From Rubrivivax sp. (GTDB lineage: Bacteria > Pseudomonadota > Gammaproteobacteria > Burkholderiales > Burkholderiaceae_C), in the NCBI GenBank assembly GCA_027487905.1, contig JAIYCR010000047.1, forward strand, positions 1 through 32,831: a stretch of DNA of 32,831 bases, read 5' to 3'. Below the pieces are notes generated by a model, which saw only the letters and a program-made list of their open reading frames with translations, was not told the origin of the DNA and searched no databases. Made by a program: the position numbers and the translations under genes. Shown piece by piece: positions 21,665-29,396 of this stretch (within the stretch, counting starts at the first letter, position 1; the number at the start of each line of letters is the position of its first letter).

Positions 21665-22471
21665 TCAGCCGAGGCTGCGGCCGAGCTCGGCCGCCCGCCG
21701 CTGGGCGGCCTGGGCGGCACGGGCGATGGCAGACGCGACGCCATCGGCACGCATGGATTCGAGCGCGGCAAACGTGGTGCCGCCCTTGGAAGTTACCCGC
21801 TCCCGCAGCTCGGCCAGCGGCGCGCCATCGGCTTCGGCCAGCAGCGCCGCACCGCGGAAGGTGCTCAGCACCAGCTGGCGCGACTGTTCGGGCGTCAGGC
21901 CCATGTCGCAGCCGGCCTGCACCAGCGCCTCCGCGAAGAGGAAGACATAGGCCGGGCCGGAGCCGGACAGCGCCGTCACCGCGTCGAGCGCCTCCTCGCG
22001 CTCGACCCACACGCTCTGGCCGGTGCAGTCCAGCAGGGCGCGCACCTGCTCACGCTCGGCGTCGTTCACTTCCTGGCGGGCGAAGAGGCCGGAGATGCCC
22101 TGGCCGATCAGCGCCGGCGTGTTGGGCATGGCGCGCACCACCCGCGGGCTGCCGGTGGCGCGCACGATGGCCTCGCAGCGGATGCCGGCCATCACGCTGA
22201 GCTGCAGCGCTCCGGCGACGTGATCGGCCAGCGGCGCAGCGGCCTCCTGGAAGACCTGCGGCTTGACCGCCCACACCACCAGCTGGGCAGCGGCCAGCGT
22301 GGCGTCCGCCCGGGCCATGGGCGCGATGCCGAAGCGCGCCGTCAGCCGCTCGCGCTGGCCGGCGTCGGGTTCGACGATGCGGATGGAAGCGGCCGGGTGG
22401 CCGCTTTGCAGCAGGCCCCCGATGAGCGCGGCGGCCATGTTGCCGCCGCCGACAAAGGCAATGATCGTCAT
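21665..22471 (-). CDS. proC: pyrroline-5-carboxylate reductase
   Basis: 268 aa. It performs the last step of proline synthesis (P5C + NAD(P)H to proline). The dinucleotide-binding loop FVGGGNMAAALIGG is at the N-terminus, VRAMPNTPALIGQG is the substrate region, and the C-terminal dimer domain carries ALSGSGPAYVF and the signature VTSKGGTT. The ATG at 22471 directly precedes the first strand; a TACACT box lies 6 nt upstream. It follows yggS by 123 bp, the same order as near pilT in Pseudomonas. Confidence 0.97.
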   Translation of the reverse strand: MTIIAFVGGGNMAAALIGGLLQSGHPAASIRIVEPDAGQRERLTARFGIAPMARADATLAAAQLVVWAVKPQVFQEAAAPLADHVAGALQLSVMAGIRCEAIVRATGSPRVVRAMPNTPALIGQGISGLFARQEVNDAEREQVRALLDCTGQSVWVEREEALDAVTALSGSGPAYVFLFAEALVQAGCDMGLTPEQSRQLVLSTFRGAALLAEADGAPLAELRERVTSKGGTTFAALESMRADGVASAIARAAQAAQRRAAELGRSLG

Positions 22472-22477
22472 CTGGCT

Positions 22478-22483
22478 AGTGTA
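22478..22483 (-). promoter_or_regulatory. -10-like hexamer (TACACT) 6 nt before the proC start
   Basis: On the minus strand TACACT lies exactly 6 nt before the proC ATG, the same hexamer and spacing as at tetR (1214). No Shine-Dalgarno is present. A TTG-beginning -35 candidate (TTGTGC) lies 18 nt further upstream. Confidence 0.4.
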
Positions 22484-22564
22484 GGCACCGGATGCTGCAC
22501 TGCACAATGGGCTGGGCAGCGGGATTTAGGGCGGCCACACCCGGGGTGAAGGGTTTGCGCGCTT

Positions 22565-22581
22565 CAGGCCTCGCAGGCCTG
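22565..22581 (-). terminator. hairpin after yggS
   Basis: CAGGCCT-CGC-AGGCCTG is a perfect 7-bp stem with a 3-nt loop, about 14 nt beyond the yggS stop in the yggS-proC gap. It is the most compact hairpin in the window; no T-run follows. Confidence 0.45.
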
Positions 22582-22594
22582 GCAGACCGCGCCG

Positions 22595-23287
22595 TCACCT
22601 GCCGCCGAAGAGCGCGGTGCCAACCCGCAGCAGCGTGGAGCCTTCGGCGACGGCGTCCTCCAGGTCGGCGCTCATGCCCATGGACAGCGTGTCCAGCGCC
22701 AGCCCCTGCGCCTGAAGCGCCGCCAGGGCGCGGGCCAGGGTGGCGAAGGTGCGGCGCCGCGCGGCGCTGTCGTCCGAGGGCGCGCCGATGGTCATCAGGC
22801 CGCGCAGGCGCAGGCTTTGCGCGGGCAGCGCGGCGACGGCCTGCGCCACCTCGGGCAAGGCCTGCAGGCTCAGCCCGCTCTTGCTGGCCTCCTCGTCGAT
22901 GTTCACCTGCAGGCAGACCTGCAGCGGCGGCAGGTGCGCCGGGCGCTGGGCCGCCAGCCGCTCGGCGATCTTCAGCCGGTCCACCGAGTGCACCCAGTCG
23001 AAGGCCTCGGCCACCGGCCGGGTCTTGTTGCTCTGCAGCGGGCCGATCAGGTGCCACTGCAGGTCGCCGCGCAGGTCGGCCAGCGCCTCGATCTTGGCCA
23101 GCCCTTCCTGCACATAGTTCTCGCCGAAATCGCGCTGGCCGGCCGCGTGCATCTTCCTCACCGCCTCGGCGGGAAAGGTCTTGCTCACCGCCAGCAACGT
23201 GACGCTTCGCACGGGCCGCCCGCAGGCGGCGCAGGCCCGGGCGATGCGCTCGTGCACGTGTTGTAAGTTGCGTTCGGCGACTTCCAT
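22595..23287 (-). CDS. yggS: YggS/PLPBP-family pyridoxal phosphate homeostasis protein
   Basis: 230 aa, single TIM-barrel PLP-binding domain without catalytic domain. PLP would bind Lys36 in LLAVSKTF. Other landmarks are FGENYVQE, WHLIGPLQSNK, HSVDRLKIAERL, and MGMSADLEDAVAEGSTLLRVGTALFG at the C-terminus. The family buffers PLP and affects amino-acid pools. It is head-to-head with pilT (32 bp between starts) and upstream of proC; this yggS-proC/pilT-pilU arrangement is also known from Pseudomonas. Confidence 0.96.
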   Translation of the reverse strand: MEVAERNLQHVHERIARACAACGRPVRSVTLLAVSKTFPAEAVRKMHAAGQRDFGENYVQEGLAKIEALADLRGDLQWHLIGPLQSNKTRPVAEAFDWVHSVDRLKIAERLAAQRPAHLPPLQVCLQVNIDEEASKSGLSLQALPEVAQAVAALPAQSLRLRGLMTIGAPSDDSAARRRTFATLARALAALQAQGLALDTLSMGMSADLEDAVAEGSTLLRVGTALFGGR

Positions 23288-23290
23288 AAT
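23261..23290 (+). promoter_or_regulatory. sigma70-like promoter of pilT inside the yggS start
   Basis: TTGTAA (23261-23266) and CATAAT (23285-23290, 5/6 to TATAAT) are separated by 18 nt. The -10 overlaps the yggS start codon on the other strand. The predicted leader to the pilT ATG at 23320 is about 20-25 nt. Confidence 0.5.
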
Positions 23291-23319
23291 GATTCTTTGC
23301 TGCCCGACCCGCCCACGCC

Positions 23320-24363
23320 ATGGACATCACCCAACTGCTGGCCTTCTCCACCAAGAACAAGGCGTCGGACCTGCACCTGTCGGCGGGCCTGCCGCCGATG
23401 ATCCGGGTGCACGGCGACGTGCGGCGAATCAACGTCGATCCGCTGGACCACAAGCAGGTCCACGCGATGATCTACGACATCATGAACGATTCGCAGCGCA
23501 AGGCGTACGAGGAGACGCTGGAGTGCGATTTCTCGTTCGAGATCCAGGGCCTGGCGCGCTTCCGGGTCAACGCCTTCAACCAGAACCGCGGCGCCGGCGG
23601 GGTGTTCCGCACCATTCCGTCGAAGATCCAGACGCTCGAGCAGCTCAACGCGCCCAAGGTCTTCGCCGAGCTCGCGCTCAAGCCTCGCGGCCTGGTGCTG
23701 GTCACCGGCCCCACGGGCTCGGGCAAGTCCACCACGCTGGCGGCGATGGTCAACCACCTGAACGAGCATGAGTTCGGCCACGTGCTGACGGTCGAGGACC
23801 CGATCGAGTTCGTGCACGAATCGAAGAAGTGCCTGATCAACCAGCGCGAGGTCGGGCCGCACACGCTGAGCTTCGCCAACGCGCTGCGTTCGGCGCTGCG
23901 CGAGGACCCCGACGCCATCCTGGTGGGCGAGATGCGCGACCTGGAAACCATCCGCCTGGCGCTCACCGCCGCGGAGACCGGCCACCTCGTGTTCGGCACG
24001 CTGCACACCAGCTCGGCCGCCAAGACCATCGACCGCATCGTGGACGTCTTCCCCGCGGCCGAGAAGGAGATGACCCGCGCGATGCTGTCCGAGTCGCTGG
24101 TAGCGGTGATCTCCCAGACCCTGTGCAAGCTCAAGGACGGCTCGGGCCGGGTGGCCGCCCACGAGATCATGCTGGGCACGGCGGCCATCCGAAACCTCAT
24201 CCGCGAGAACAAGGTGGCCCAGATGTACTCGTCCATCCAGACGGGCAACAACATGGGCATGCAGACGCTCGACCAGAACCTCGCCGACCTGGTGCGCCGC
24301 AACGTGGTGTCGCCCGCCGAGGCCCGCGCCAAGGCCAAGTTCCCCGAGAACTTCCCCGGCTGA
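23320..24363 (+). CDS. pilT: type IV pilus retraction ATPase PilT
   Basis: 347 aa. This cytoplasmic hexameric AAA+-like motor depolymerises the type IV pilus and powers twitching. An N-terminal PAS-like domain (1-100) begins DITQLLAFSTKNKASDLHLS. Walker A GPTGSGKST is at 130-138, the Asp box VEDPIEFVH follows, Walker B is LVGEMRDLETI, and the His box is HLVFGTLHTSSA. The AIRNLIRENK motif that marks PilT near the C-terminus is present. It is followed by pilU on the same strand. The start lacks a clear Shine-Dalgarno. Confidence 0.97.
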   Translation: MDITQLLAFSTKNKASDLHLSAGLPPMIRVHGDVRRINVDPLDHKQVHAMIYDIMNDSQRKAYEETLECDFSFEIQGLARFRVNAFNQNRGAGGVFRTIPSKIQTLEQLNAPKVFAELALKPRGLVLVTGPTGSGKSTTLAAMVNHLNEHEFGHVLTVEDPIEFVHESKKCLINQREVGPHTLSFANALRSALREDPDAILVGEMRDLETIRLALTAAETGHLVFGTLHTSSAAKTIDRIVDVFPAAEKEMTRAMLSESLVAVISQTLCKLKDGSGRVAAHEIMLGTAAIRNLIRENKVAQMYSSIQTGNNMGMQTLDQNLADLVRRNVVSPAEARAKAKFPENFPG

Positions 24364-24378
24364 GCGCCGCCGCGGCGC
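24364..24378 (+). terminator. hairpin immediately after pilT
   Basis: GCGCCG-CCG-CGGCGC (6-bp stem, 3-nt loop) begins directly after the pilT stop in the 115-bp pilT-pilU gap. It could protect the pilT 3' end or reduce read-through into pilU. Confidence 0.35.
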
Positions 24379-24478
24379 GGGTGCACACTGCGGCGCTGAG
24401 CCGGCCCGCAAGGCGGCGCGCTCAAGTTGCGCCGCCAGGTGCCGATCAGCCCGCATCGACCCCACAGGAGAGTTGTCA

Positions 24479-25618
24479 ATGGAACGCGACCAGGCCTCCA
24501 AGTTCGTCAACGACCTGCTCCGGCTGATGGTCTCGCGCAATGGCTCCGACCTCTTCCTCACCGCCGACTTCCCGCCGGCCATCAAGGTGGACGGCAAGGT
24601 CACCAAGGTGTCGCCCCAGCCGCTGACCGGCCAGCACACGCTCGCGCTGGCCCGCTCGGTGATGAACGACAAGCAGGCCGCCGAGTTCGAGCGCACCAAG
24701 GAGTGCAACTTCGCCATCGCGCCGCAAGGCGTGGGCCGCTTCCGGGTGAATGCCTTCGTGCAGCAGGGCCATGTGGGCATGGTGCTGCGCACCATCCCGA
24801 AGTCGCTGCCCAACATCGACGAGCTCGGCCTGCCGCAGGTGCTCAAGGACATCGCCATGGCCAAGCGCGGCCTGGTGCTGCTGGTGGGGGCCACCGGCTC
24901 GGGCAAGAGCACCTCTCTGGCCGCGATGGTCGACTACCGCAACGAGCATTCCTTCGGCCACATCGTCACGGTGGAGGACCCGGTGGAGTTCGTGCACCCG
25001 CACAAGAACTGCATCGTCACCCAGCGCGAGGTGGGCGTGGACACCGAGGACTGGGGCAAGGCGCTGAAGAACATGCTGCGCCAGGCCCCCGACGTGATCC
25101 TCATGGGCGAGGTGCGCGACCGCGAGACCATGGACCATGCGGTGGCCTTCGCCGAGACCGGGCACCTGTGCATGGCCACGCTGCACGCCAACAGCGCCAA
25201 CCAGGCGCTGGACCGCATCATCAACTTCTTCCCCGAGGAGCGCCGCGCCCAGCTGCTGATGGACCTGTCGCTCAACCTGAAGGGCCTGATCTCCCAGCGC
25301 CTGCTGCCGCGCCAGACCGGCAAGGGCCGGGTCGCCGCGGTGGAGGTGCTGCTGAACACCCCGCTGATGGCCGACCTCATCTTCAAGGGCGAGGTCAGCG
25401 AGATGCGCGAGCTGATGAAGCGCTCGCGCGAGCAGGGCATGCAGACCTTCGACCAGAGCCTGTTCGACCTGTTCGAGAATGGGGTGGTGAGCCTGGAAGA
25501 CGCGCTTCGCAACGCCGACTCGCACAACGACCTGCGCTTGCGCATCAAGCTCGAAAGCCACCGCGCCCGCGGTGCCGATCTCGCCGCCGGCACCGAGCAC
25601 ATGGCCATCGTCACCTGA
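24479..25618 (+). CDS. pilU: PilT-dependent retraction ATPase PilU
   Basis: 379 aa. It is a PilT paralogue that assists retraction under load. Walker A GATGSGKST is at 137-145, the Asp box is VEDPVEFVHPHK, Walker B is LMGEVRDRETM, and the His box is HLCMATLHANSA, a form typical of PilU; the DRIINFFPEERR segment follows. A CAGGAGAG ribosome site precedes the ATG at 24479. An in-frame TTG six nt upstream is less likely. The C-terminal tail beyond the motor (about 350-379) is longer than in PilT. Co-directional with pilT. Confidence 0.95.
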   Translation: MERDQASKFVNDLLRLMVSRNGSDLFLTADFPPAIKVDGKVTKVSPQPLTGQHTLALARSVMNDKQAAEFERTKECNFAIAPQGVGRFRVNAFVQQGHVGMVLRTIPKSLPNIDELGLPQVLKDIAMAKRGLVLLVGATGSGKSTSLAAMVDYRNEHSFGHIVTVEDPVEFVHPHKNCIVTQREVGVDTEDWGKALKNMLRQAPDVILMGEVRDRETMDHAVAFAETGHLCMATLHANSANQALDRIINFFPEERRAQLLMDLSLNLKGLISQRLLPRQTGKGRVAAVEVLLNTPLMADLIFKGEVSEMRELMKRSREQGMQTFDQSLFDLFENGVVSLEDALRNADSHNDLRLRIKLESHRARGADLAAGTEHMAIVT

Positions 25619-25660
25619 ACCCCGCGCCCTGGCCGGCGCAAGAAACCCCTTCTGCGCCCC

Positions 25661-26569
25661 ATGACGCCTGACACCCCCTCCCCCACCGCCGCCACGCCCG
25701 CGGTCGCGCCGCACGACCTCGCCTTCCTGGGCCTGGGCGTGATGGGCCATCCGATGGCCGGCCACCTGCAGCGCCACGGCCACCGGGTCACCGTCTACAA
25801 CCGCACCGCGGCCAAGGCGGCGGCCTGGTCGGCCGAGTACCAGGGCTGCAACGCCCCGACGCCGGCGGCTGCCGCCCGGGGCGCGCAGATCGTCTTCGCC
25901 TGCGTGGGCAACGACGACGACCTGCGCGCCATCACCATCGGCCAGGACGGCGCCTTCTCCACCATGGCCGCCGGCTCGGTCTTCGTCGACCACACCACCG
26001 CGTCGGCCGAGGTGGCCCGCGAGCTCGCCGCCGTGGCCGCCGAGCGGGGCATCGCCTTCATCGACGCACCGGTCTCCGGCGGCAACGTGGGCGCCATCAA
26101 GGGCCAGCTCACCGTGATGTGCGGCGGCGACGCCGCGGCCTTCGAGCGCGTGCGCCCGGTGATCGCCGCCTATGCCAAGGCGGTCACGCGGCTGGGCGAT
26201 GCGGGCGCGGGGCAGCTCGCCAAGATGGTCAACCAGATCTGCATCGCAGGGCTGGTGCAGGGCCTGTCCGAAGCCATCGCCTTCGGCGAGAAGGCGGGGC
26301 TGGACATGAAGGCCGTGCTCGAGGTCATCGGCAAGGGCGCCGCGCAGAGCTGGCAGCTGGACAACCGCGGCCCCACGATGGTGGAACGCCGCTTCGATTT
26401 CGGCTTCGCGGTGGACTGGATGCGCAAGGACCTGGGCCTGGTGCTCGAGGAGGGCCGCCGGCGCGGTGCGCAGCTGCCGGTGACGGCCCTGGTCGACCAG
26501 TTCTACGCCGACCTGCAGTCGCGCGGCGACGGCCGCAGCGACACCTCCAGCCTCGTCAAGCGGCTGTGA
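25661..26569 (+). CDS. NAD(P)-dependent beta-hydroxyacid dehydrogenase (HIBADH family)
   Basis: 302 aa. Residues about 20-45 hold the Rossmann motif FLGLGVMGHPMAGHL. DAPVSGGNVGAIKGQL is the substrate-binding loop, and the catalytic Lys lies in GAGQLAKMVNQ. These define the 3-hydroxyisobutyrate/tartronate-semialdehyde/glyoxylate-reductase family, but not the exact substrate. The first 18 residues are a disordered Pro/Thr/Ala leader, so a later start is conceivable, though no better one is seen. It lies 42 bp after pilU on the same strand, with no evident functional link. Confidence 0.9.
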   Translation: MTPDTPSPTAATPAVAPHDLAFLGLGVMGHPMAGHLQRHGHRVTVYNRTAAKAAAWSAEYQGCNAPTPAAAARGAQIVFACVGNDDDLRAITIGQDGAFSTMAAGSVFVDHTTASAEVARELAAVAAERGIAFIDAPVSGGNVGAIKGQLTVMCGGDAAAFERVRPVIAAYAKAVTRLGDAGAGQLAKMVNQICIAGLVQGLSEAIAFGEKAGLDMKAVLEVIGKGAAQSWQLDNRGPTMVERRFDFGFAVDWMRKDLGLVLEEGRRRGAQLPVTALVDQFYADLQSRGDGRSDTSSLVKRL

Positions 26570-26577
26570 ACCCACCC

Positions 26578-26640
26578 CCGCCGGGCTGCGCCCGGCGGAC
26601 CAAGCTGAGCGGGCTGCGCCCGGCGGACCAAGCCCGGCGG
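26578..26640. repeat. hairpin-bearing direct repeat between convergent genes
   Basis: A 23-bp sequence (26583-26605) is repeated exactly at 26611-26633, a 28-bp period, and a third partial copy follows. The first copy forms a strong stem, CCGCCGGGC-TGC-GCCCGGCGG (26578-26598). It sits just beyond the dehydrogenase stop and before the BON gene stop, so it may act as a multi-hairpin transcript end. Confidence 0.75.
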
Positions 26641-26666
26641 ACCGCGCCCGCCGGGGGTGGCCCCGC

Positions 26667-27380
26667 TCAGCGGGCCGGGGCGGGCGCAGGCGCTGGCGTG
26701 GCCGCCGGCGCAGCGCTCTGCGGTCGCATCGCGGCCAGTTCGGCCTCGGAGATGATCTCGAACACCCGCACCACCCGCTGCACGCCCGACACGCTGCGCG
26801 CCAGCTCGGTGGCCTGGCTGGCTTCCCGCTCGGTGACCCGGCCCATCAGGTAGATGGTGCCGCGCTCGGCGCTCACCTTGAAGGCATTGGCCGAGAGCTG
26901 CCCGGCATCGACGAAGGTGGCCTTCACCTTGGTGGCCAGCACGCCGTCGTTGGCCCGGCTGGTCAGGCTGGTGGGGCCCATCACTGCCAGCTCGTTGACC
27001 ACGCCGCGCACGTTGTCCACCCGGCCCACCGACTGCTCGGCGGACGCCTTGTCGGCTTCGCTGCCCACCTCGCCGGTGAGCAGCACCGTGCGGTTGTAGC
27101 TCACCGCGTTGATGTGGGCGCGGTCGCCGAGCAGCTCGCGCAGGCGGCTGGCGGCCTTGAACTCGATGCTCTGGTCCTCGATCTGCGTGCCCGCGGTGCG
27201 GCGGTCGGTGGCGGCCAGCGCGCCGCCCACCATCGCACCGCCGAGCAGCACCGGAACGCAGGCACTGAGCCCCAGGGTGGCCGCCAGCGCCGCAGCCACG
27301 AGCGCGGCACCGCGCCAGGGGCGCTGCCCGCTGGAGGCGACGGGGGAGGAGATGCCTTGGAGGCCGGAAGGTCGGGTCAT
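26667..27380 (-). CDS. dual BON-domain lipoprotein (DolP/YraP-like)
   Basis: 237 aa. A signal peptide with lipobox LSAC (about residue 40) is followed by GGAMVGGALAATDRRTAGTQIEDQ, the characteristic YraP/DolP start, and two BON domains (about 70-135 and 145-215; e.g. VLLTGEVGSEADK and IYLMGRVTEREA). The C-terminus is Pro/Ala-rich. DolP in E. coli is an outer-membrane lipoprotein that supports envelope integrity. The start at 27380 overlaps the diaA stop as ATGA, so the two are translationally coupled. The order yraN-diaA-BON matches the E. coli yraN-diaA-dolP cluster, without lpoA. Confidence 0.92.
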   Translation of the reverse strand: MTRPSGLQGISSPVASSGQRPWRGAALVAAALAATLGLSACVPVLLGGAMVGGALAATDRRTAGTQIEDQSIEFKAASRLRELLGDRAHINAVSYNRTVLLTGEVGSEADKASAEQSVGRVDNVRGVVNELAVMGPTSLTSRANDGVLATKVKATFVDAGQLSANAFKVSAERGTIYLMGRVTEREASQATELARSVSGVQRVVRVFEIISEAELAAMRPQSAAPAATPAPAPAPAR

Positions 27381-27985
27381 GCGCTGTCCTGTTCGCCCAT
27401 AAGTTGCAGGTCCACCGCGTCGCACAGGCAGTGGATGGTGAGCAGGTGCACTTCCTGTATGCGCGCGGTGCGCTCGTGCGGCACGCAGATGTGCACGTCG
27501 GTCTCGGCCAGGTGCTCGCGCATCCTGCCGCCGCCGCGCCCGGTGAGCGCGATGACGGTCATCTCCTTGGCCTTGGCCACCGCCACCGCCGCCATCACGT
27601 TGGCCGAGTTGCCGCTGGTGGAAATGGCGATCAGCACGTCGCCGGGCGAGCCCAGCGCCTGCACCTGCTTGGAGAAGATCTGGTTGAAGTCGTAGTCGTT
27701 GCCCACCGCGGTGAGGATGGACGTGTCGGTGGTCAGCGCGATGGCCGCCAGCGGCGGGCGCTCCCGCTCGAAGCGGCCCACGAACTCGGCCGCGAAATGC
27801 TGGGCGTCGGCGGCCGAACCGCCATTGCCGCAGATCAGCACCTTGCCGCCGGCGGTCACGCAGCCCACCAGCGCATGCACCGCATCGGCGATCGGCCGGG
27901 TGAGGGTCTCCGCGGCGGCGTACTTGAGGTCGGCGCTGTCGAAGAACTGCTGTTGGATTCGTTGCTCGAGCATGGCCGGGATCAT
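27377..27985 (-). CDS. diaA: SIS-domain protein, DiaA-like (GmhA superfamily)
   Basis: 202 aa. A single SIS domain includes ICGNGGSAADAQHFAAEFVGRF, TAVGNDYDFNQIF, AISTSGNSANV and the C-terminal ARIQEVHLLTIHCLCD. It resembles both DiaA, which regulates DnaA assembly at oriC, and the phosphoheptose isomerase GmhA. The yraN and BON neighbours favour DiaA, but the retained Ser/Asp/Glu/His residues leave isomerase activity possible. A second ATG four codons in (27973) is an alternative start; neither has a convincing ribosome site. An 18-bp palindrome lies 14 nt upstream. Confidence 0.85.
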   Translation of the reverse strand: MIPAMLEQRIQQQFFDSADLKYAAAETLTRPIADAVHALVGCVTAGGKVLICGNGGSAADAQHFAAEFVGRFERERPPLAAIALTTDTSILTAVGNDYDFNQIFSKQVQALGSPGDVLIAISTSGNSANVMAAVAVAKAKEMTVIALTGRGGGRMREHLAETDVHICVPHERTARIQEVHLLTIHCLCDAVDLQLMGEQDSA

Positions 27986-27999
27986 AGGGGACGCCCGGT

Positions 28000-28017
28000 G
28001 TCGTGACCGGTCACGAC
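28000..28017. promoter_or_regulatory. perfect 18-bp palindrome upstream of diaA
   Basis: GTCGTGACCGGTCACGAC is a perfect 18-bp palindrome in the 66-bp yraN-diaA gap, 14 nt before the diaA ATG. Its half GTCGTGACC recurs once at 28414-28422, over the rsmI/yraN start codons. No loop is possible at full length, so a dimeric DNA-binding protein site is more likely than a terminator. The protein is unknown. Confidence 0.5.
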
Positions 28018-28051
28018 GCAGCGCCTGGCACCCGGAAGCGCGCGGGTCCGC

Positions 28052-28423
28052 TCAGCTGCGCGCCTCGAAGGCACCCCGCAGCCAGTGGACGTCCTGGCCA
28101 TCGATCGCCACCACGTCGAACCGGCACGGCGGCAGCGTGCGCAGCGTGGCAAGGTAGTGCCGGGCGGCGTGGATGATGCTGCGCTGCTTGGCCGGGCTGA
28201 CGGTGGCGGCGGCGCCGCCGTGGCGGGTGTCCGCGCGGTGGCGCACCTCCACGAAGACGAGGGTGCCGTCGGGGTCCTGGGCGATGAGGTCGATCTCGCC
28301 GCCCCGCGCGTGCGGGCCGCGGGCCACTCGATAATTGCGTTGCACGATCGCCAGCCCCCGCGCGCGCAGCCAGGCCGCCGCCGCGTCTTCCGCCTCATCT
28401 CCCACTGCCTTGGTCGTGACCAC
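28052..28423 (-). CDS. yraN: YraN family protein (UPF0102, nuclease-like fold)
   Basis: 123 aa from a GTG start. The UPF0102 pattern is present: GDEAEDAAAAWLRARGLAIVQRNYR at the N-terminus, GGEIDLIAQD, FVEVRHR, and the C-terminal CRFDVVAIDG. The E...D...E-x-V-R layout resembles a PD-(D/E)xK nuclease core; activity is not established for the family. The GTG at 28423 is only 8 nt from, and head-to-head overlapping with, the rsmI start. An alternative GTG at 28405 starts at VGDEAED. First gene of the yraN-diaA-BON unit. Confidence 0.93.
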   Translation of the reverse strand: MVTTKAVGDEAEDAAAAWLRARGLAIVQRNYRVARGPHARGGEIDLIAQDPDGTLVFVEVRHRADTRHGGAAATVSPAKQRSIIHAARHYLATLRTLPPCRFDVVAIDGQDVHWLRGAFEARS

Positions 28424-29387
28424 TCCCGATGCCTCGCTGCTGCGCGCGGCCGCCGCTGCGGCGGCCGGCGGCCAGCAGTATCCCGCCGGCGCCCTCTACA
28501 TGGTGGCCACGCCCATCGGCAACCGGGCCGACCTGAGCTTTCGGGCCTTGCACCTGCTGGGCCTGGTGGACGCGGTGGCCTGCGAGGACACCCGCCACAC
28601 CGCCGGGCTGCTGCGCCCGCTGGGGCTCTCGCCCCCGCTCATCGCGCTGCACCAGCACAACGAGCAGGCCGCCTCGGGTGCGGTCATCGCCCGGCTGCAG
28701 ACCGGCGAGCGGGTGGCCTGCGTCAGCGACGCCGGCACCCCCGGCGTGAGCGACCCGGGCGCCCGCCTGGTGGCGCGCGTGCGCGCAGCCGGCCTTGCGG
28801 TGCTGGCGGTGCCCGGCGCCAGCGCCGTGGCCGCCGCGGTCAGCGTGGCGGGGCTGGACGACGGGCCTTTCTGCTTCCACGGCTTCCTGCCGGCGGGGGC
28901 CACCCAGCGCGACGCGCAGCTGCAAGCGGCACTGGACGCCGCGCCGGCGGCGCTCTTCTTCGAAGCCCCGCACCGCATCGTCGCGCTGGCCGCAGCCCTG
29001 GCCCGACAGGCCCCCGACCGCACCGTCACCGTCTGCCGCGAGCTCACCAAGCAGTTCGAGACGGTGCACACCGACGCCGCCCGGGCGCTGCCGGCCTGGT
29101 TCGCCGCCGATGCCAACCGCCAGCGCGGCGAGTTCGTCGTGGTGGTGCATGCAGCCGCGGCGGCCGTCGAGGCCGGCCCGCACGGGCTGGCCGCCGCACA
29201 CGAGCGCACGCTGCGCGTGCTGCTCGAAGGCGGGCTGGGCGTGCGCCAGGCGGTGCAGCTGGCCGAGCGGCTGACCGATGCGCCGAGAAAGCGCCTGTAC
29301 GCGGCGGCGCTGGCCCTGCGCGGCCCCGACCCGGGCGCGGACGAGGCCCCGCCGCAGGTGGACGACGGGGTGTCGGGCGGTCCCTAG
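28416..29387 (+). CDS. rsmI: 16S rRNA (cytidine(1402)-2'-O)-methyltransferase
   Basis: 323 aa from a GTG at 28416; an in-frame TTG at 28410 is an alternative, and the Met at 28500 is inside the first conserved strand and too late. RsmI 2'-O-methylates C1402 in the ribosomal decoding centre. The tetrapyrrole-methylase fold is shown by MVATPIGNRADLSFRAL, CEDTRHTAGLL, CVSDAGTPGVSDPG, VPGASAVAAA and HGFLPAG. Adjacent divergence from yraN matches E. coli rsmI(yraL)-yraN-diaA-dolP. tldD follows after 9 nt. The C-terminal 20 residues are acidic and low-complexity. Confidence 0.94.
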   Translation: MTTPDASLLRAAAAAAAGGQQYPAGALYMVATPIGNRADLSFRALHLLGLVDAVACEDTRHTAGLLRPLGLSPPLIALHQHNEQAASGAVIARLQTGERVACVSDAGTPGVSDPGARLVARVRAAGLAVLAVPGASAVAAAVSVAGLDDGPFCFHGFLPAGATQRDAQLQAALDAAPAALFFEAPHRIVALAAALARQAPDRTVTVCRELTKQFETVHTDAARALPAWFAADANRQRGEFVVVVHAAAAAVEAGPHGLAAAHERTLRVLLEGGLGVRQAVQLAERLTDAPRKRLYAAALALRGPDPGADEAPPQVDDGVSGGP

Positions 29388-29390
29388 AAT
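29385..29390 (+). promoter_or_regulatory. -10-like hexamer (TAGAAT) 6 nt before the tldD start
   Basis: TAGAAT (5/6 to TATAAT) begins at the rsmI stop codon TAG and lies 6 nt before the tldD ATG, with no Shine-Dalgarno in between. It suggests a leaderless tldD transcript in addition to read-through from rsmI. Confidence 0.4.
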
Positions 29391-29396
29391 GGATCG

